From Solenopsis invicta (Eukaryota; Arthropoda; Insecta; Hymenoptera; Formicidae): a DNA stretch of 64,000 bases. The notes under the pieces are model-generated. The model ran no database searches and had not been told where the DNA came from. It saw nothing but the letters and a program-made list of their open reading frames with translations. Of this stretch, positions 1-12,317 are shown piece after piece. The position numbers and the translations under genes are program-made. The stretch's first letter is position 1, and each line of letters opens with the position of its first letter. The stretch is from positions 831,037 through 895,036 of the forward strand of contig NC_052673.1 in assembly GCF_016802725.1 (NCBI RefSeq). Reading direction: 5' to 3'.

Positions 1-60
1 AACTTTATATGCATTTGAAGGGAAATGCTGTTGTAGTAGTCTGTTATTTAGAAAAGGTAT

Positions 61-61
<1 letters not shown>

Positions 62-113
<52 letters not shown>

Positions 114-114
114 T
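62..114. repeat. (TA)n microsatellite
   Basis: An uninterrupted run of about 26 TA units, ending in a TACATATATA tail. It has no coding potential. Dinucleotide slippage repeats like this recur at 11.35, 19.37 and 39.33 kb. Confidence 0.95.
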
Positions 115-2306
115 AAAGTTATGTCACTGGGCAGGAATAGATAATTGAAATTTTTGGAATGATCAAATTTTGCACTAAATACAATTTAACATTAGAAAAG
201 GGAACTGAAGACCTGAGCGTTTCTCACTTCTTTAAATCTCAGCATGAGTATGCCGCGTGTGACTGTCTGGCTGCATGTTACTTACGGTTGAAGTAGCTGA
301 AACGCACAAATAAAATGCGAAAGTTCGAGTAATATTAGTTAAATTAATAGAAGTATAATCAAAGAATGTATTGTTTCATCGAAAAATATTGATTCAAACA
401 ATTATGCTTTTTTGCCAAACAATATAGTTTAACGTAAGATAATTAAATTATTTGTACTCAACAAAATAATGTTTTATCTTAAATAATACCTGTTATTTTA
501 TAATTATTTCTGTACAACAAATATAAACCAAATAAATAGGAATACTGAATATAAAAAACTTGTCTCTCTGTGTAGCTAAAAATATAAAGAGGAGACACAT
601 AAGACGTTTCTTTTTTTTTAAGAAAGGAAAAAAAGAAAGAAAAATTATTGCTTTCTTGTAAAAATAAATAATAGAATTTAAACAGTAAAATTATTATTTA
701 ATGTTAATAATTGTTTTCTTTACAATAGAAATGAATATTTATGTGAAAAAATGCAAATAAGATTATAATAATTAATTAAATATAATTTAAATAATTAAAT
801 AATTAAAATTAATTAATGTAAATCAGTCTTTTTTTGAATGTCGTTTTGGGAATACTAAATTATATCTATACGTTCCATGAACTCTTTTATTTTAAATTGT
901 TGATTATTATTATTACATATTATTATACATTGACAGCAATTGATTTTTTGATAACCTACATTTAAAAATAAGGAGGATGAGTAGAACCAATAAAGAAGCT
1001 TAGTTTCTTTCCAAAAACAAAGTTTCTTGATTTAATATTGAACTTCTCTTGTGACGCCAAAGATTTACATGTTCCAATGAAGATATTACTATGCAGCCAT
1101 TGGATTTGCGTTAACCTTTATTGTACTGCTTATTCGCTTTCCTTTTTTTTATATTCCGGCTTTTTGTCTATTTATTAAATTTTGTACATAATTTGCTTCG
1201 CATTTTATTATTTGACGGTATATAAATTGTAATTCATGCTGACAAGTTAGTTAGAAACATTCGTGTTTTTTTATATCTTTTAATGTAATGAGATATTGAA
1301 ATTAATATACTTTATTATGGATTTATTCTAACTTATTTATGTGCTTGTTGACTGACCTTTACTAGTTAACTGGGCAAATTACTATTAGTAATCGTTTGAG
1401 TTTAATTAATATAATTTAGATATCGATAACTACGATGAAAATGTGGTAATAGAGCATTTATTCGTTTTGTAGTTGGTAACACTTAAGCTGATATTTATGA
1501 TTCTTATTTTACAACGATCTCATGTTTTGCCTTATAATGGTAATACAGTTTTGTGATTGATGACATCTTAAAACAGTACTTAAGAGGGTCTTAAATATAA
1601 AAATCAATTATAAATACCGACCTTAAAGAAGATCGATAATACAATTACGCGGACAATTCGTCATGTTTTTTATTTGTATAATCTTTTTTTTATCAGTGTA
1701 ATACTAACACAAGATTTCTTGTTAGTATTGCATTAATAGAAGAACGATTAAGATTTATTTTTTCAAACACTTATTTTATTTCTAGGAGACCCCTCCAAAG
1801 ATTTTGCCACAAAGTTTTCAATCGCAGTCTTTTTAGTATTTTTCGTGGTAATTGCGATGTGTCTTGTGTTTGCAAATGCTCTTTTATAAGTCCAAGTTCT
1901 AAATTTTTGACAAAATAGCGGCACTTTTTTTATTATATGCGTGTTATTACCGGTCACATTAGTACGGCATAGAAAATTGACAAAAGCCATGATTAAAAAC
2001 TTCGGTTAACATTATATGTCGTGCAAAGTTCGTCTGCAACATCGACTCCACCCTTCGTGACATTATAAAACATTTATTTTCGACTTTTCTTCTTCCTTTT
2101 AACTCATCAAGTTTATTATTGTGATGTAAGCTCGACATAAAGTAAACCACTTTGTTTTTCTTTGGAATGTAGAAAATAAATATAATATCTTTTTGGAATG
2201 TAAAAATAGATGTATAAATATTTTTCCCACAAATTTTGTTGAATTTTTGTGGAATCTGTCTTTTATTTTTACGCAAATTATTAGCACTAAATGTTTATAC
2301 CAATAA
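115..2306. other. AT-rich DNA without recognisable gene
   Basis: I see no coding region, RNA gene or repeat that I can name. Short open frames around 1763-2276 on the minus strand overlap one another, lack any known motif and fit chance openness in AT-rich DNA. Confidence 0.6.
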
Positions 2307-2509
2307 TGATGTGAGTCATAATTACCCAAGCCAAGGTTAATGCACATCTATCTTCTTGCACAGTCAGTAAGTAACTAAAAATAAGCGGTGGCACGCAGCG
2401 GGTGAAGAGAGGACTCAACTTCTGCTGTAAAGCAGTTAGTTGCAGCAAGTATGTAACAAGATATAGAAGTTTAATAACGTCTTGGGTCATTACGACTCAG
2501 TCAATGACG
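2307..2509. mobile_element. Small hairpin MITE (~200 bp)
   Basis: The left end (TGAGTCATAATTACCCAAG, from 2314) matches the reverse complement of the right end (TGAGTCGTAATGACCCAAG, ending near 2500). Similarity continues inward for about 70 bp per arm to a short GC-richer loop around 2390-2430. It has no coding capacity. Length and structure fit a miniature inverted-repeat element of unknown superfamily. Confidence 0.6.
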
Positions 2510-2930
2510 CCGAGTTAAAAAAATTCTGCAAACAGCTTGAAATATGCTCATTAATAAAGTAAATTATTATAAGTGTATGGTTTCTTATCTTCTAATACAA
2601 AATTAATAAAGTTATTCAAAATTGGGTTGCGTATTAAATAAACAGGTATTTTATAACTGTTGTAAATTAAAACCATCATAGTTGTACTAGTAAAGCATCA
2701 TAACTTTTGAATCGCGAGTTCAAAAACAAGCGCGATTTTTATAAACATTCAAATTAATTTTTACACAACGACAAATTTATTGAAAATTGAATTAGAAATT
2801 GGAAAATTTTTATAGTTTACATTATATTGATTAACAAAAACGCATTTACTCTTTCTTATTAACATTTAAATTCACAATAATGACGGTAAAATTGTAAATA
2901 AAAACAATCATAATTTTTGTTAAAAAAGAG
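2510..2930. other. AT-rich DNA, nothing recognised
   Basis: I see no gene or repeat in this stretch between the hairpin MITE and the dispersed repeat at 2.93 kb. Confidence 0.5.
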
Positions 2931-3198
2931 AAGAGGCACCCATAGTAATTCGGCGTCCATTTATATTTTATTCAACAACTTTGTTAATAATCAATATTTT
3001 ATATTAAAACTTTAACGATTATATTCGCCAAAGTATTATTTGATAGACTCTGAACTCAATGTTATAAAATATTTATTACTTAGAATGTGATTTATAAAAA
3101 TGACGACACTGCATAATAAATGGAAGAGAAAATATGGTAGGGTGGTACTATAGTCACCCCAAAAATAAGTTTAAAAAATTGGTTTTGTTTAACAACGT
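2931..3198. repeat. Dispersed repeat family R1, copy A (left part)
   Basis: About 250 bp that reads in parallel with 27770-27995 and 51035-51280. All three share a CAACTTTGTTAATAA-like start, an AACGATTATATT block, a TTTATAAAAATG block and a GGTAATA/GGTACTATAG...CCCAAAAATAA end. There is no open frame. Just downstream the copy is interrupted by a Tc1-like transposon, and a short stretch after that transposon (4743-4800) resembles the far end of copy B (28570-28640). That suggests the transposon inserted into this repeat. Confidence 0.6.
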
Positions 3199-4742
3199 AT
3201 AGTATCTTGTGATAAAATGATAGGATACCTTGAGATTTTTCTTGTTTCTCAAACTAATAGTGTGTAAAACGATTTTGTATACATATAGGCGTATAAAGAA
3301 TTTTTTTTTAGTAAGATATGAAGAAATGGTGGCTGTTTGCACTGTTTTCCAGGAATTATGTTTGTTTATGTGAAAAATGGGTGCGACAAAATGATAGGAC
3401 AGTAGACATAGATGTCAGTATTGAAGTATCTTGAAAGATTAAGCTCGAGATTATATTAAAATCATTATTACTAGTAAGTAGTGTGTTAAAAAACTTGACA
3501 TCAGTTTTGGCTTATTATATGTTTAAAAATGAGTTGTACTTATTTAAATGAAACTGAAAAAAATGTAATCTTAAACTTAAAAAAAAGAGCAAATCTTTTT
3601 AAAATTTCAAGAGTGATAAAAAGAAATCCAAATGTGATTAAAAATTTTCTAAAGGTTCCCAAAAACTATGGCAAAAAGACAAGCAAAAGTTAACCTCGCG
3701 CTGTGAATGATCGTGATGTACGGAAGATATTACAAAGTGCATTAAATTCTACTATGACATCACGTCAAATAATACAACAGGCAGGAGTAGAAACTAATGT
3801 GAGGAATGTACAACGTATTTTACAACGAGCAGATTACATTAAACGCAAAGAACTTCAAAAAAACTGCCACTAATGAAAAAACACATCGAAGATCGAATAG
3901 CATTCGCCGGGGAGCACATTAGATGGAGGAAGAAAAATGGAGAAAAGTATTATTTACAGAGAAAAGATTCACACTTGATAGACCAGATGATTGATTGTAT
4001 TATTTTCATGACCTCAGAAAAAAAGAACCAATGTTTCAAATGAAACGCCAAATGAGAGGAGGCGGGGTCATGATTTGAGAAAGAATTGGATACAGAGGGA
4101 AAACAAATGTTCATTTTATTGATGCTAAATTAAAAAGTAATGACTATATAAAATTAATTGATGAGGAAACAGTAAATTAATTTGTGGAGATAAATTCATC
4201 TTTTAACGAGATAATGTAGCTTTTAACAAGATAGTGCATACTGCCAAAGTGGTAAAAAATTATTTTGAACAAAATAATTTTTTACCTTGGCCGGCAAGGC
4301 CCCCAGACCTAAATATTATTAAAAACGTATGGGGACAACTAGTTCGTAACGTCAGAAACTGTATACAATTCGGTTGAAGAGCTAAAAACCGCAATTGAAG
4401 AAGCTTGGAATGAGATTTCGCGTAAATATTTAAAAATATCATAAATAATCATTACCTAAGAGAATGTTAGAAGTTATAGAAAAAAAGGAAAGTGTACACA
4501 TTACTGAGATTAAATAAAGTTTTATTTCTTTCACATTGTCTTATCATTTTTTCGCACCCGTTTTTCACATAAACAAACATAATTCCGAAAAACAGTGTAA
4601 ACAGCGTGACAATTTCTTCACATATTATTAATGAAGGGAAAACTGTTTATACGCCTATACACAAAATCGTTTTACATACTATTAGTTTGCGTTAGAAACA
4701 TGAAAAATCTAAGGGTGTCCTGTTACTTCATCGCGGAGTATA
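3199..4742 (+). mobile_element. Decayed Tc1-like transposon with long (~190 bp) TIRs
   Basis: The 3205-3403 stretch is repeated in inverse orientation at 4539-4735. Landmarks are GGCGTATAAA, ATTATGTTTGTTTATGTG and GGGTGCGA. The arms are diverged by scattered substitutions and small indels, so the element is old. It encloses one transposase pseudogene on the plus strand. Flanking TA dinucleotides fit Tc1/mariner target preference, although the outer few bases are too diverged to fix the exact ends. Long TIRs of this type are known in some Tc1 lineages. Confidence 0.8.
3529..4445 (+). pseudogene. Tc1-like DDE transposase pseudogene
   Basis: In its working form this enzyme binds the TIRs and performs cut-and-paste transposition in the nucleus. 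Reading from the ATG at 3529, an N-terminal helix-turn-helix-like segment starts MSCTYLNETEKN. A second region contains SRQIIQQAGV and NVQRILQRA. The catalytic region follows: LFTEKRFTLDRPDD carries the expected first aspartate, and near 4225-4320 there is a QDSA (normally QDNA) block and a PWPARPPDLN block that leads to the third-residue region, with NVW in place of the usual ENVW. Several in-frame stops (for example near 3690, 3870, 3990 and 4180) and frameshifts inactivate it. Length is about that of a full Tc1 transposase (~340 aa), so decay was by point mutation rather than deletion. Superfamily assignment is firm; the family is unknown. Confidence 0.8.
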
Positions 4743-4821
4743 CATGTAATTAAGTGCTAAAATGTATTTTGAAAAAGTTGAGAAGTGCTCAAATCATAGA
4801 TTATTATATCATGTTTTTTTT

Positions 4822-5080
4822 TGTAAATAAATGTGCCTTTCATGTCATATTATTTGTTAGTATTCCCCTGCTATTCCATAAACGCATCTCTTTTTCTCTC
4901 TTCAGTAAATTATAAATTACGTTTCTTTCATATGCTCGATGAACTTCTATTCTATAAAGTGATTGGTAGAATTCTATGACTAATGAACTGGTGTTGGTTA
5001 GAATTGTTGCGTTAATATTTACTGGGTTATTGTCAAAAAATGAAATGGTATTCCACAATCCCCTCCTTTTCTTTAATGTT
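4822..5080. repeat. Dispersed repeat family R2, copy 1
   Basis: About 255 bp that matches 19052-19316 in the same orientation. Shared blocks include GTGCCTTTCAT, TAAATT(A/G)TAAATTACGTTT, GATGAACTTCTA, AACTGGTGTTGG and GGTATTCCACAA at the right end. The minus strand carries a 72-codon open frame with no recognisable domain, which I treat as chance. Family and mobilising machinery are unknown. Confidence 0.6.
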
Positions 5081-6922
5081 TTAAAAAGCTCTTGTGGTAA
5101 GCTACAAAAACATATAATAAAAAATTGAAGTTTCCATTTAAGGAATTGAAGGTAATCTTCATGTGAGCTTGAAACGATTATCCTACATCAAACCAATGAC
5201 ACCTCTTATGTCTCCCTCAAAGCCATAAAACTTTGGACTAAACCATTTTTTGAAAAAGCTTCTCTTTTTCAAGATATTCGCATTTATTAAATAAAATCGT
5301 ATATATATTGTATATTCTGTATATAATATAGAGTTTATTTTAGTCAACAAATGTTGTCTTATATACTTACTAACGTATTAAACAATTTTATTCTTTATTT
5401 CCCGAAGTTAGAACTGCACGTACTTTATTCCTCATATTGAATAAAATTTATGTGTAAAATTTCAGCCCGATCGATAAAGTGGGTCATTTGGAAGTAAATT
5501 CCAAAGTAATAATAATGCAATATTGAATAAGTTAATATATGCAGCTAGCAGTATAGTGTAGATACGTGAACTTTGTGGGCTCTGCGTAGGTGTAAATGCT
5601 GCCTTTTAATTATAGAACGTTAGTACTGCAATATTTAATCCGACTAAAAGTGCCATGTATCTTAAATATATGATATGTATAAAACATCAAACTACACAAA
5701 GAATACAGCAGTTAAACACTTTTATTTTACTGGTTTCCAATCTTTATTATTTTTACACATATGTAACATCTCTGTAAATATATGTTACAAAACAATCGTT
5801 AAGCCTGTTATATTCTTCACAATAATTATTTTACATAGGTTACAATATATGATTGTGTTACTTATTACGTCAACAAATCGATTTAATTCACTATGGTTTC
5901 GTTAATTTTAACAATAAAAGAAATTGAAATTACAACACAATATTATTGATACATGAAGGCATATAACTGAGAAATTGTGTGTAAATTAACCTCATGCCTT
6001 CTATTTCTTCTGACTTTTGCAGCAAACTTTCCATGCGACGTAAATACTGGAGTTACCCTAAAGTCAATCGATAATGAAAACACCTCTTTTAGAGCTTCAC
6101 GTTACACATTTCACAGTAGAACCTTTACATTCCTTACAGACATTGTTTATTGCCTTTTATTTTATATAAACGAGAATTGGCTTCTATCTTGACAGAAGAT
6201 AGACACATAAAGGCGAGAATATTGCGGTAGTTTTATCTATTTCGTATCGATTTTTTATTTCAGACGATTCACTCGCCTTTGGTCAACAAACCGTAGCAAT
6301 TACTGTCCAAAATCGCTGTTGTAAGTTTATCGGAATTAACAGAAGCCGTTAGAGAAGATAAAAGGATAAAATTTCGAGAACGAAATACCTTCGAATTGGC
6401 TGATTTTCATTCTAAATACTTATTTTATATAAATAAGATGTCCAAATGGATTTTTGGCGCAAATGCTCCTTTCGTCCTCCTTGCTTCTCGAAAGAAAAAA
6501 ACACTTTTAACTAACTTTTAAATAACGAGGAGGCCATACACGATCTAAAGCAGATTTTTGAGCTCAATAATTTTTTAGGTAAATTAATAATCATTTATAA
6601 GATTCCCCCAAATTGCGCGCCGCATGCTTTGCCGGACTTGAAACACAGATATTTTAGGAAGAATCAAGAAATGTAGAAAAAAATTAAAATTGTTAATTAA
6701 TTTTACTAGTTTTTGTATGCTTATAAGCATTTCTGCTATACTCCCTTATCTTGAAAAATTAAAGAAATTATTGCGAATAATATTATCTCGATCAAAGTTT
6801 GAATTTGGATTCCATCTATCCGGGAAGGCTATTTTAACCAGTTTGATCACCGAGACATTTGGTAATATTTATCACAATAACCGATAATGTTACCTGAGCG
6901 TTATTTTCAGCCAACGTATACA
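5081..6922. other. AT-rich DNA without recognisable gene
   Basis: Only short open frames (at most 76 codons) are present, with no known motif. The parts at 5977-6310 and 6340-6620 are slightly less AT-biased and look single-copy within this window, but I cannot support a function. Confidence 0.5.
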
Positions 6923-7085
6923 ACATTTTTCTTAATTATTTTAGAAAATATTTATTTTATAAAAAAAGTTGCCAAACAAAAAAATAAAACTTATGGAAAA
7001 TTCTACAAATAAGGTCCTATACATATTTTACCTAACTGCAATGCTTTAATCGTTATAATAAAAAGACTATTTTAAAATCAGTTTA
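6923..7085. mobile_element. Half-copy of long-TIR element family F1
   Basis: The block from ATTTTTCTTAATTATTTTAG to ATTTTAAAATCAGTTT matches one arm of the elements at 21522-22352 and 26187-27140: the AGAAAATATTTATTTTA, CATATTTTACCTAACT and CGTTATA landmarks are in the same order. The second arm and the outermost ~90 bp are missing, so this is a truncated solitary arm. Confidence 0.65.
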
Positions 7086-7473
7086 GTAACTCTGTTCATG
7101 GAAGTCTCTTCTAATAAGCCATTTAGAACCAGCGTTAAAACTGTAGGTCCCGTATATCCAAGGATATATGCAGAAAAGATCGCTTACATGCTGACAAGCG
7201 TATGACAGACAACGAAGAACAACAAGAAATAAATATTTTAGATACACTGTCATTAATATTGCCGTATAAGGTTGGAAAAATGCATCTACTATCTCTATAT
7301 ATGTACTTAATAGATAATTTCAAATTAAGTCGACAAACTGGTGAACATTTATTGAAACTTCTTCACGTTTCAAATTGTCTTCAATTCAGTTGTAAACTTT
7401 TGTTCTATTAAGATACGAGGTGCGGCTGAAAAGTAATGAGACTGATTTTTTTTGCAACAATTTTATTTTATTT

Positions 7474-7730
7474 TTATATATCAAAGTTATCCCCCTCAAA
7501 GTAATTCCCTTGGACAGCTATACATCGGCGAAGGCGTTGTTTCCAGTCTTCGTAGCACTGCTGGAAGGCCTCAACTGGAATCACCTTCAGCTCCTCGGTT
7601 ACGCTTCTTTGGATGTTATCGATAGTACCAAGATGACGGCCTTTTAAGTGGTTTTTAATCTTAAGGAACAAAAAAAGGCACACGAACCAAGATCCGGCGA
7701 ATAGGGGGGCTGAGAACCAGAAATCCATTT
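7474..7730 (-). pseudogene. Mariner transposase C-terminal fragment (left arm)
   Basis: About 84 codons remain open on the minus strand, reading toward the left TIR. Recognisable mariner C-terminal features are FLFLKIKNHLKGRHLGT (normally FLFPKLKKHLKG), a DNIQ...VIPVEAFQQCYEDW segment, and the terminal RCIAVQGNYFEGD. The PPYSPDL motif that should precede it is degraded to a PLFAGS-like string. It is a remnant of a DDE/D enzyme and has no catalytic triad. Confidence 0.8.
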
Positions 7731-7772
7731 TTTCGTCAAAAAGAGGAAATTCGAAGAAAGGGAAAAAAGGGA

Positions 7773-7990
7773 TTTCTGTGGTTCCCCAACCCTCTTATTT
7801 GCCGGATCTCAGTCTGTGTGATTTTTTTTTATTCCCCAAGATCAAAAATCACTTAAAAAGTCGTCATCTTGGTACTATCAAAGGAGTGTAGTCGACGAGC
7901 TGAAGGTGATTCCAGTTGAGACTTTCCAGCAGTGCCTCCGCCAATGTATAGCTGCCTAAGGGAACTTTTTTGAGAGAGATAACATTAATG
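7773..7990 (+). pseudogene. Mariner transposase C-terminal fragment (right arm)
   Basis: This is the same C-terminal region as the left arm but on the plus strand, reading toward the right TIR. The PNPLICRISV codons still resemble the expected PPYSPDLSV-type string. There are frameshifts and an in-frame stop, and about 25 bp present in the left arm are missing near 7935. Each arm preserves positions the other has lost, so decay followed the palindrome's formation. Confidence 0.75.
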
Positions 7991-8229
7991 TATAAAAATA
8001 AAAAAAATTGTTGCAAAAATAAATCAGTCTCATTACTTTTCTACTACACCTCGTACATGTGATTTTGACAAGCACCTTACTTGATTATATTTCAATACCT
8101 GTACTAGGTTTTATTAATTTATGTATATTTTTGACAATGGAAACATTACAATAGATGAGTTTTCTGGAAAGAACTCATGGCGGTTATGTTTCTTAATTTA
8201 ACGATTCGATGAAGTATTATTTAATAGAC

Positions 8230-8280
8230 TTAAAGAGGATCTGACCTTAAGTCGAAACGTTGTGAAGAAGTTTCAATAAA
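8230..8280 (+). other. GTCGAAACGTT motif, Penelope-terminus-like
   Basis: GATCTGACCTTAAGTCGAAACGTTG followed by AATAAACATTTG. The GAC...GTC stem directly before GAAACGTT, with AATAAA downstream, recurs on the minus strand at 63466-63504, 58186-58221 and 42185-42226. This layout resembles the hammerhead-type core (CUGANGA, stem II, GAAA) reported in the terminal repeats of Penelope-like retroelements. Only part of the core is intact, so it would be a relic. Confidence 0.35.
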
Positions 8281-8604
8281 CATTTGTCAGTTTGTCAACT
8301 TAATTTAGAATTATTTATTACTCTTATTACTGACAATTATAAGTAATACTATATTTAATGAAACGCAGAGAAACAATCTAAATGAGTTATTTATTGTAAT
8401 AATTCGCAAGTGTTTAAAACAGGATACATGCATTAGAAAATTAAAACGAAAAGCTCGCATTTTAATTATGCTTTTCATAAATTCTTATATTTATTGATGA
8501 AATTATATTATGTATTAACATAGTAATTCAAACCTTGATAATATGACGGTAAAAATTATTATAGATTAATTTTTAATACGCAGATAAAGATGAATTGGAC
8601 AGAC

Positions 8605-8641
<37 letters not shown>

Positions 8642-11351
8642 TTCGTAATTTAGTTAATTCAATTTATTATTGAATTAACTTAATCACTTCAATTCATTAT
8701 TCAATCAACTAAAATACGATAACAAAATTTTATGACGCGTAAAAAGAAATGTATGGGACTCAAATTATTGTCACGCGAATCTCGTGCATTTATTTCTTGT
8801 ACATTTATCCATTTGTAACTATAGAAGATTAATCAGAATTATCACTAGTTTGCTAGACTACAGTAATAAGAGACATTTGCCATTCAACTGGTAATTTGTT
8901 AGGCTTAGAGTTCTCTTTCCCTATAGTACATGTGTCGAAGTTGTACAAGACAAATTATTCCTAGTGACAATTCAAAAATAGTTATTTTCAGACTGTGAAA
9001 CGCGAGCCTAAAGTTAAGTAGTACTTCGTAAGCCATGCGCAACTCATCGTATTTTTCTCTTTAGCGTTAAAGACACAACAATTTATTTTGTCTTTTTTAT
9101 TGTTACAATAACACTTGTCGTTGTAAATGTGACATGTAACCTTTGATCATCCAATGTTCGCTTAATTTGGGTGAGTAGATCATCTTTTAATTAGAAATTT
9201 ATCAGATAAAAAGGTTGCCCGTAAACACGCAACCTTAAAAGAAAAAGAAATTTCTTATTTGTCCGATATTATTTAATTTTTTTCATTGCCCCCTAGTTCC
9301 GGAACAATAATTGATTTAAAAATTTAATTGGAAAGAATTGAAATTGATTTTTATATAAGTAGTAAACAATTGATAATTTTCAATTTTATCATTTTGAAAC
9401 TTTTTCTTTACTTTATCGATATTTGACCATACAACGTTTAATTTAAATGTTGATTAAATTGTTCGAAATAAAAATATTCACAAGTAAAGAAAAAAAATTA
9501 AAAAAATTTCTGTTTATTAAGTCTTTTCTGTTTAAAGGAATTTAGAATTTGCAAACCTTTGACAGAAATATCGAGATGAAGGCAAGATAAATACGTTTTG
9601 ACGCTATCATTAATTAATAAGCTACCGTTTATCGGAGAGTTATGGAGAGAATTCTGTATTTTCATCCGCATTCTTTTAGTTAAATATTCATTTAATCTTA
9701 TTCAAAGATTACTAATTAAAAGAGCAGTTAAATAAAAAATCCGTAATTATTAACATTTGTAGATCAATTACGGTTTTTCATTATATTAGTATTATTCCTT
9801 TATTATTCTAAGTAAAAAAATAAATACGTACTTAATAGTAACACCTGCGTATTCAACTTTGACATTTTGTTCACAAAGATTTATGATCATTTCTTGTGGG
9901 CGATTATTTTAGTAAGGAAACGGTAAAGTTATCTCTTTTTTTCTTTTAGTAAAATAAACAGCATAATAAACTGTCTTGTTAGAAAAATAAAATATTTAAT
10001 CGATAATACATTACAGCATTTATATGTTAAATATACATTAAATCTTTGTAATAAATTACAATATTTATTTAATTGTAATATCCTCAATGGAATATCATAT
10101 TATTAAAACATTTAAATAAAATTATACTTTTCATTTATGAATACTAACTGAATTAATTTGATGAACAATAAGCAGTTTGGAAAGTTTCGTCTTAATTTCT
10201 TTACTATACTGTTATCTACTTCTAAGACATTTAAGAGTGTCATATATTTATTTATAAAAAAAATAACAAAAGTTTTTTTATATTTTTACAATGCTTCCAA
10301 AAAAATTATTAAAAACAAACATGTTCAAAAATTTTTAATTTATTGTAACATAATCGCAATTATACTCATAATAAAACTGTTTAACTTTGAGATGTTCAAA
10401 TATTATATTTTTATAACTTGTTTAATTTTAAGTCTATAAAAATGCTATTTAAAATTAAAACATTTTCATAATTTTAATATTTTTGTATCTCAAAAATAAC
10501 ATTTATTTTTATGAGGGTGCTCTATGTTATTTAGTAATTTGTAAATTGTAAAGAAACATCACGAGCTTTTGCTTTTTCTTTCGTTTGCAAATGACGATAA
10601 GTATGGGAAAAAAAATCTCAACTAAATAAGTTCGAAATTTGAAAAGATTTTTATCTGCGTATAAAACAGAGGGATTAAACAGTTTATGATACTTGATTTT
10701 ATCTTAGAGTTATTTTTCTAACGTATCAGTATACTATTGTACGCAATAAAAAGTTTTCTACAAGACAATGTGACGGTTCTGGATGATAAATGTGCTAAAC
10801 AACGCATCAATATAAAAGAGATAACAGTAAAAGTCGCGAACGACATATGATGCGATCGTAAATTTTCACGCGCCCCCGTGTGCCAATATAATCGCACATC
10901 TCTCGATTTTGTTCCTCGCGTTTTTTATTTTTGCATATCAGATTTTATTCGTGCTTTCAGAAATACGAAATCAATACGATAACATCATACTAAATTAATA
11001 TTTGCAACAAATATAATACGTGTAATATGTATATGTGTAATAGATTTGTAAAAGCCAATGCGTAATGGATTTGTAAAGACAGATAAATAGAAAAAAACAA
11101 AATATGGTAAATGTTGATTATTTTATTAGATTTAACAAAATGTGTTATCTCTTGTTTGTTAAATTATTTTAATGCAACAGATTTTAGATAAATTATATAA
11201 TTAAGTCATTTTTTATTTTAAACAATTAGATTTTGTGGAACATTTAATTATTACTACTGCGAGATACGAACACTGAGAAAGTTGTTAACTTGATTAAATG
11301 TTTTCAATTTGATTAAATTTCTTCAATTTAAATATTTATATATTTAAGTTA
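8281..11351. other. AT-rich DNA with a (TG)n microsatellite at 8607-8639
   Basis: I recognise no gene. There is a pure (TG)16-17 tract at 8607-8639, and the rest is AT-rich. The longest open frame (10158-10439, plus, 93 codons, Lys/Ile/Phe-rich) has the composition expected of random AT-rich sequence. A slightly GC-richer patch lies at 10835-10925. Confidence 0.6.
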
Positions 11352-11352
11352 A

Positions 11353-11402
<50 letters not shown>
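11352..11402. repeat. (AT)n microsatellite
   Basis: An AT dinucleotide run interrupted once by a G (ATATGTATAT). Confidence 0.9.
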
Positions 11403-11405
<3 letters not shown>

Positions 11406-12317
11406 ATTGAATATACAAATGCCTGCACGGAAATTTAAATATTTTATGTATTTAAGTCAAATGCATAAACATTTGAACAGAAAAAATGTAATCCAGGTGA
11501 AAACTTTAGTCAAATCAACAGCTTTTTTTTCTCAGTGTATACACTGCAGATTAAATTAAAATTCTTTTTTATTTAAAAATTATTGTTAAAATTATTTTCT
11601 TTGAAATGACTAATTGTTTTTAATTTTATATTATTGTAATTGATTAATTATTTCGAGTTTGCAACAAAAAGTTATTATCGTTTTCGTTGTGCTTTTGTTT
11701 TATGTTTTTATTTGTACGTTAATTTTAAATCAATCAATCAATATGTCATTGATATATAGAAAATTCGATTAGTCACAACTTTTTCTCTCGTAAAATAAAA
11801 TTTATTATTCATTTGTTTATTTATAGTCTTTATAGATGTTTTAGTATTTACATTATATAATTTATCAATACATGTATAGGTTATCATTATTGCATAATAA
11901 AACTTCTACTTTAATAGAATAAAAAATTTCTAATAAATTAATTATGTAACATTAAACAAATTTTTATTACATATTGAGAATGCAAATTGTTAGCAGATGT
12001 TAAAGTAAGCTGGTGTGTTTTGTGCAATGTGTTTTCTTTGTTTGCCATTATTTCAGAAATGGAGAAAGGTTATACAAAACCGATTGATGATCATGAAATG
12101 TGTATGTGTAGCTTGCATATAACTAAAGTTACAGATTAAAATGTAGAACAAGTTACGATTATATTCCCACATTTCATATAAAATGCTGTGTAAATATGCT
12201 TACAAAAGCCATCAAAGCATTTAAAACCATTGAAGCATTAAATTGTTTTATTTTTTTAAATACAAAATAAATAAATTGTATCTTTCTTCTCAAATTGGCT
12301 TATTTTCGCTCATTTTT
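11403..12317. other. AT-rich DNA, nothing recognised
   Basis: No gene, RNA gene or recognisable repeat. Long A/T homopolymer-like stretches prevent any coding call. Confidence 0.5.

Larger units (their letters stand above)
7415..8053. mobile_element. Palindromic (fold-back) mariner element
   Basis: The outer ends are CGAGGTGCGGCTGAAAAGTA and its near-complement, exactly flanked by TA on both sides (7413-7414 and 8054-8055), the mariner target duplication. The whole element is an inverted repeat of about 300 bp per arm around a ~40-bp centre (7733-7772). Each arm contains the same C-terminal part of a mariner transposase pointing outward. The right arm lacks about 25 bp that the left arm keeps (around the CYEDWKQRL codons). 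Neither arm carries the N-terminal DNA-binding domain or the first catalytic aspartates. The element cannot be autonomous; it looks like an internally deleted mariner turned into a head-to-head dimer. Confidence 0.85.

Noticed and set aside
10158..10439. 93-codon hydrophobic open frame that could be read as a small membrane protein
   Set aside because: Codons are almost all A/T-rich (Lys, Ile, Phe, Leu, Asn), as expected by chance; no motif or conserved neighbour.
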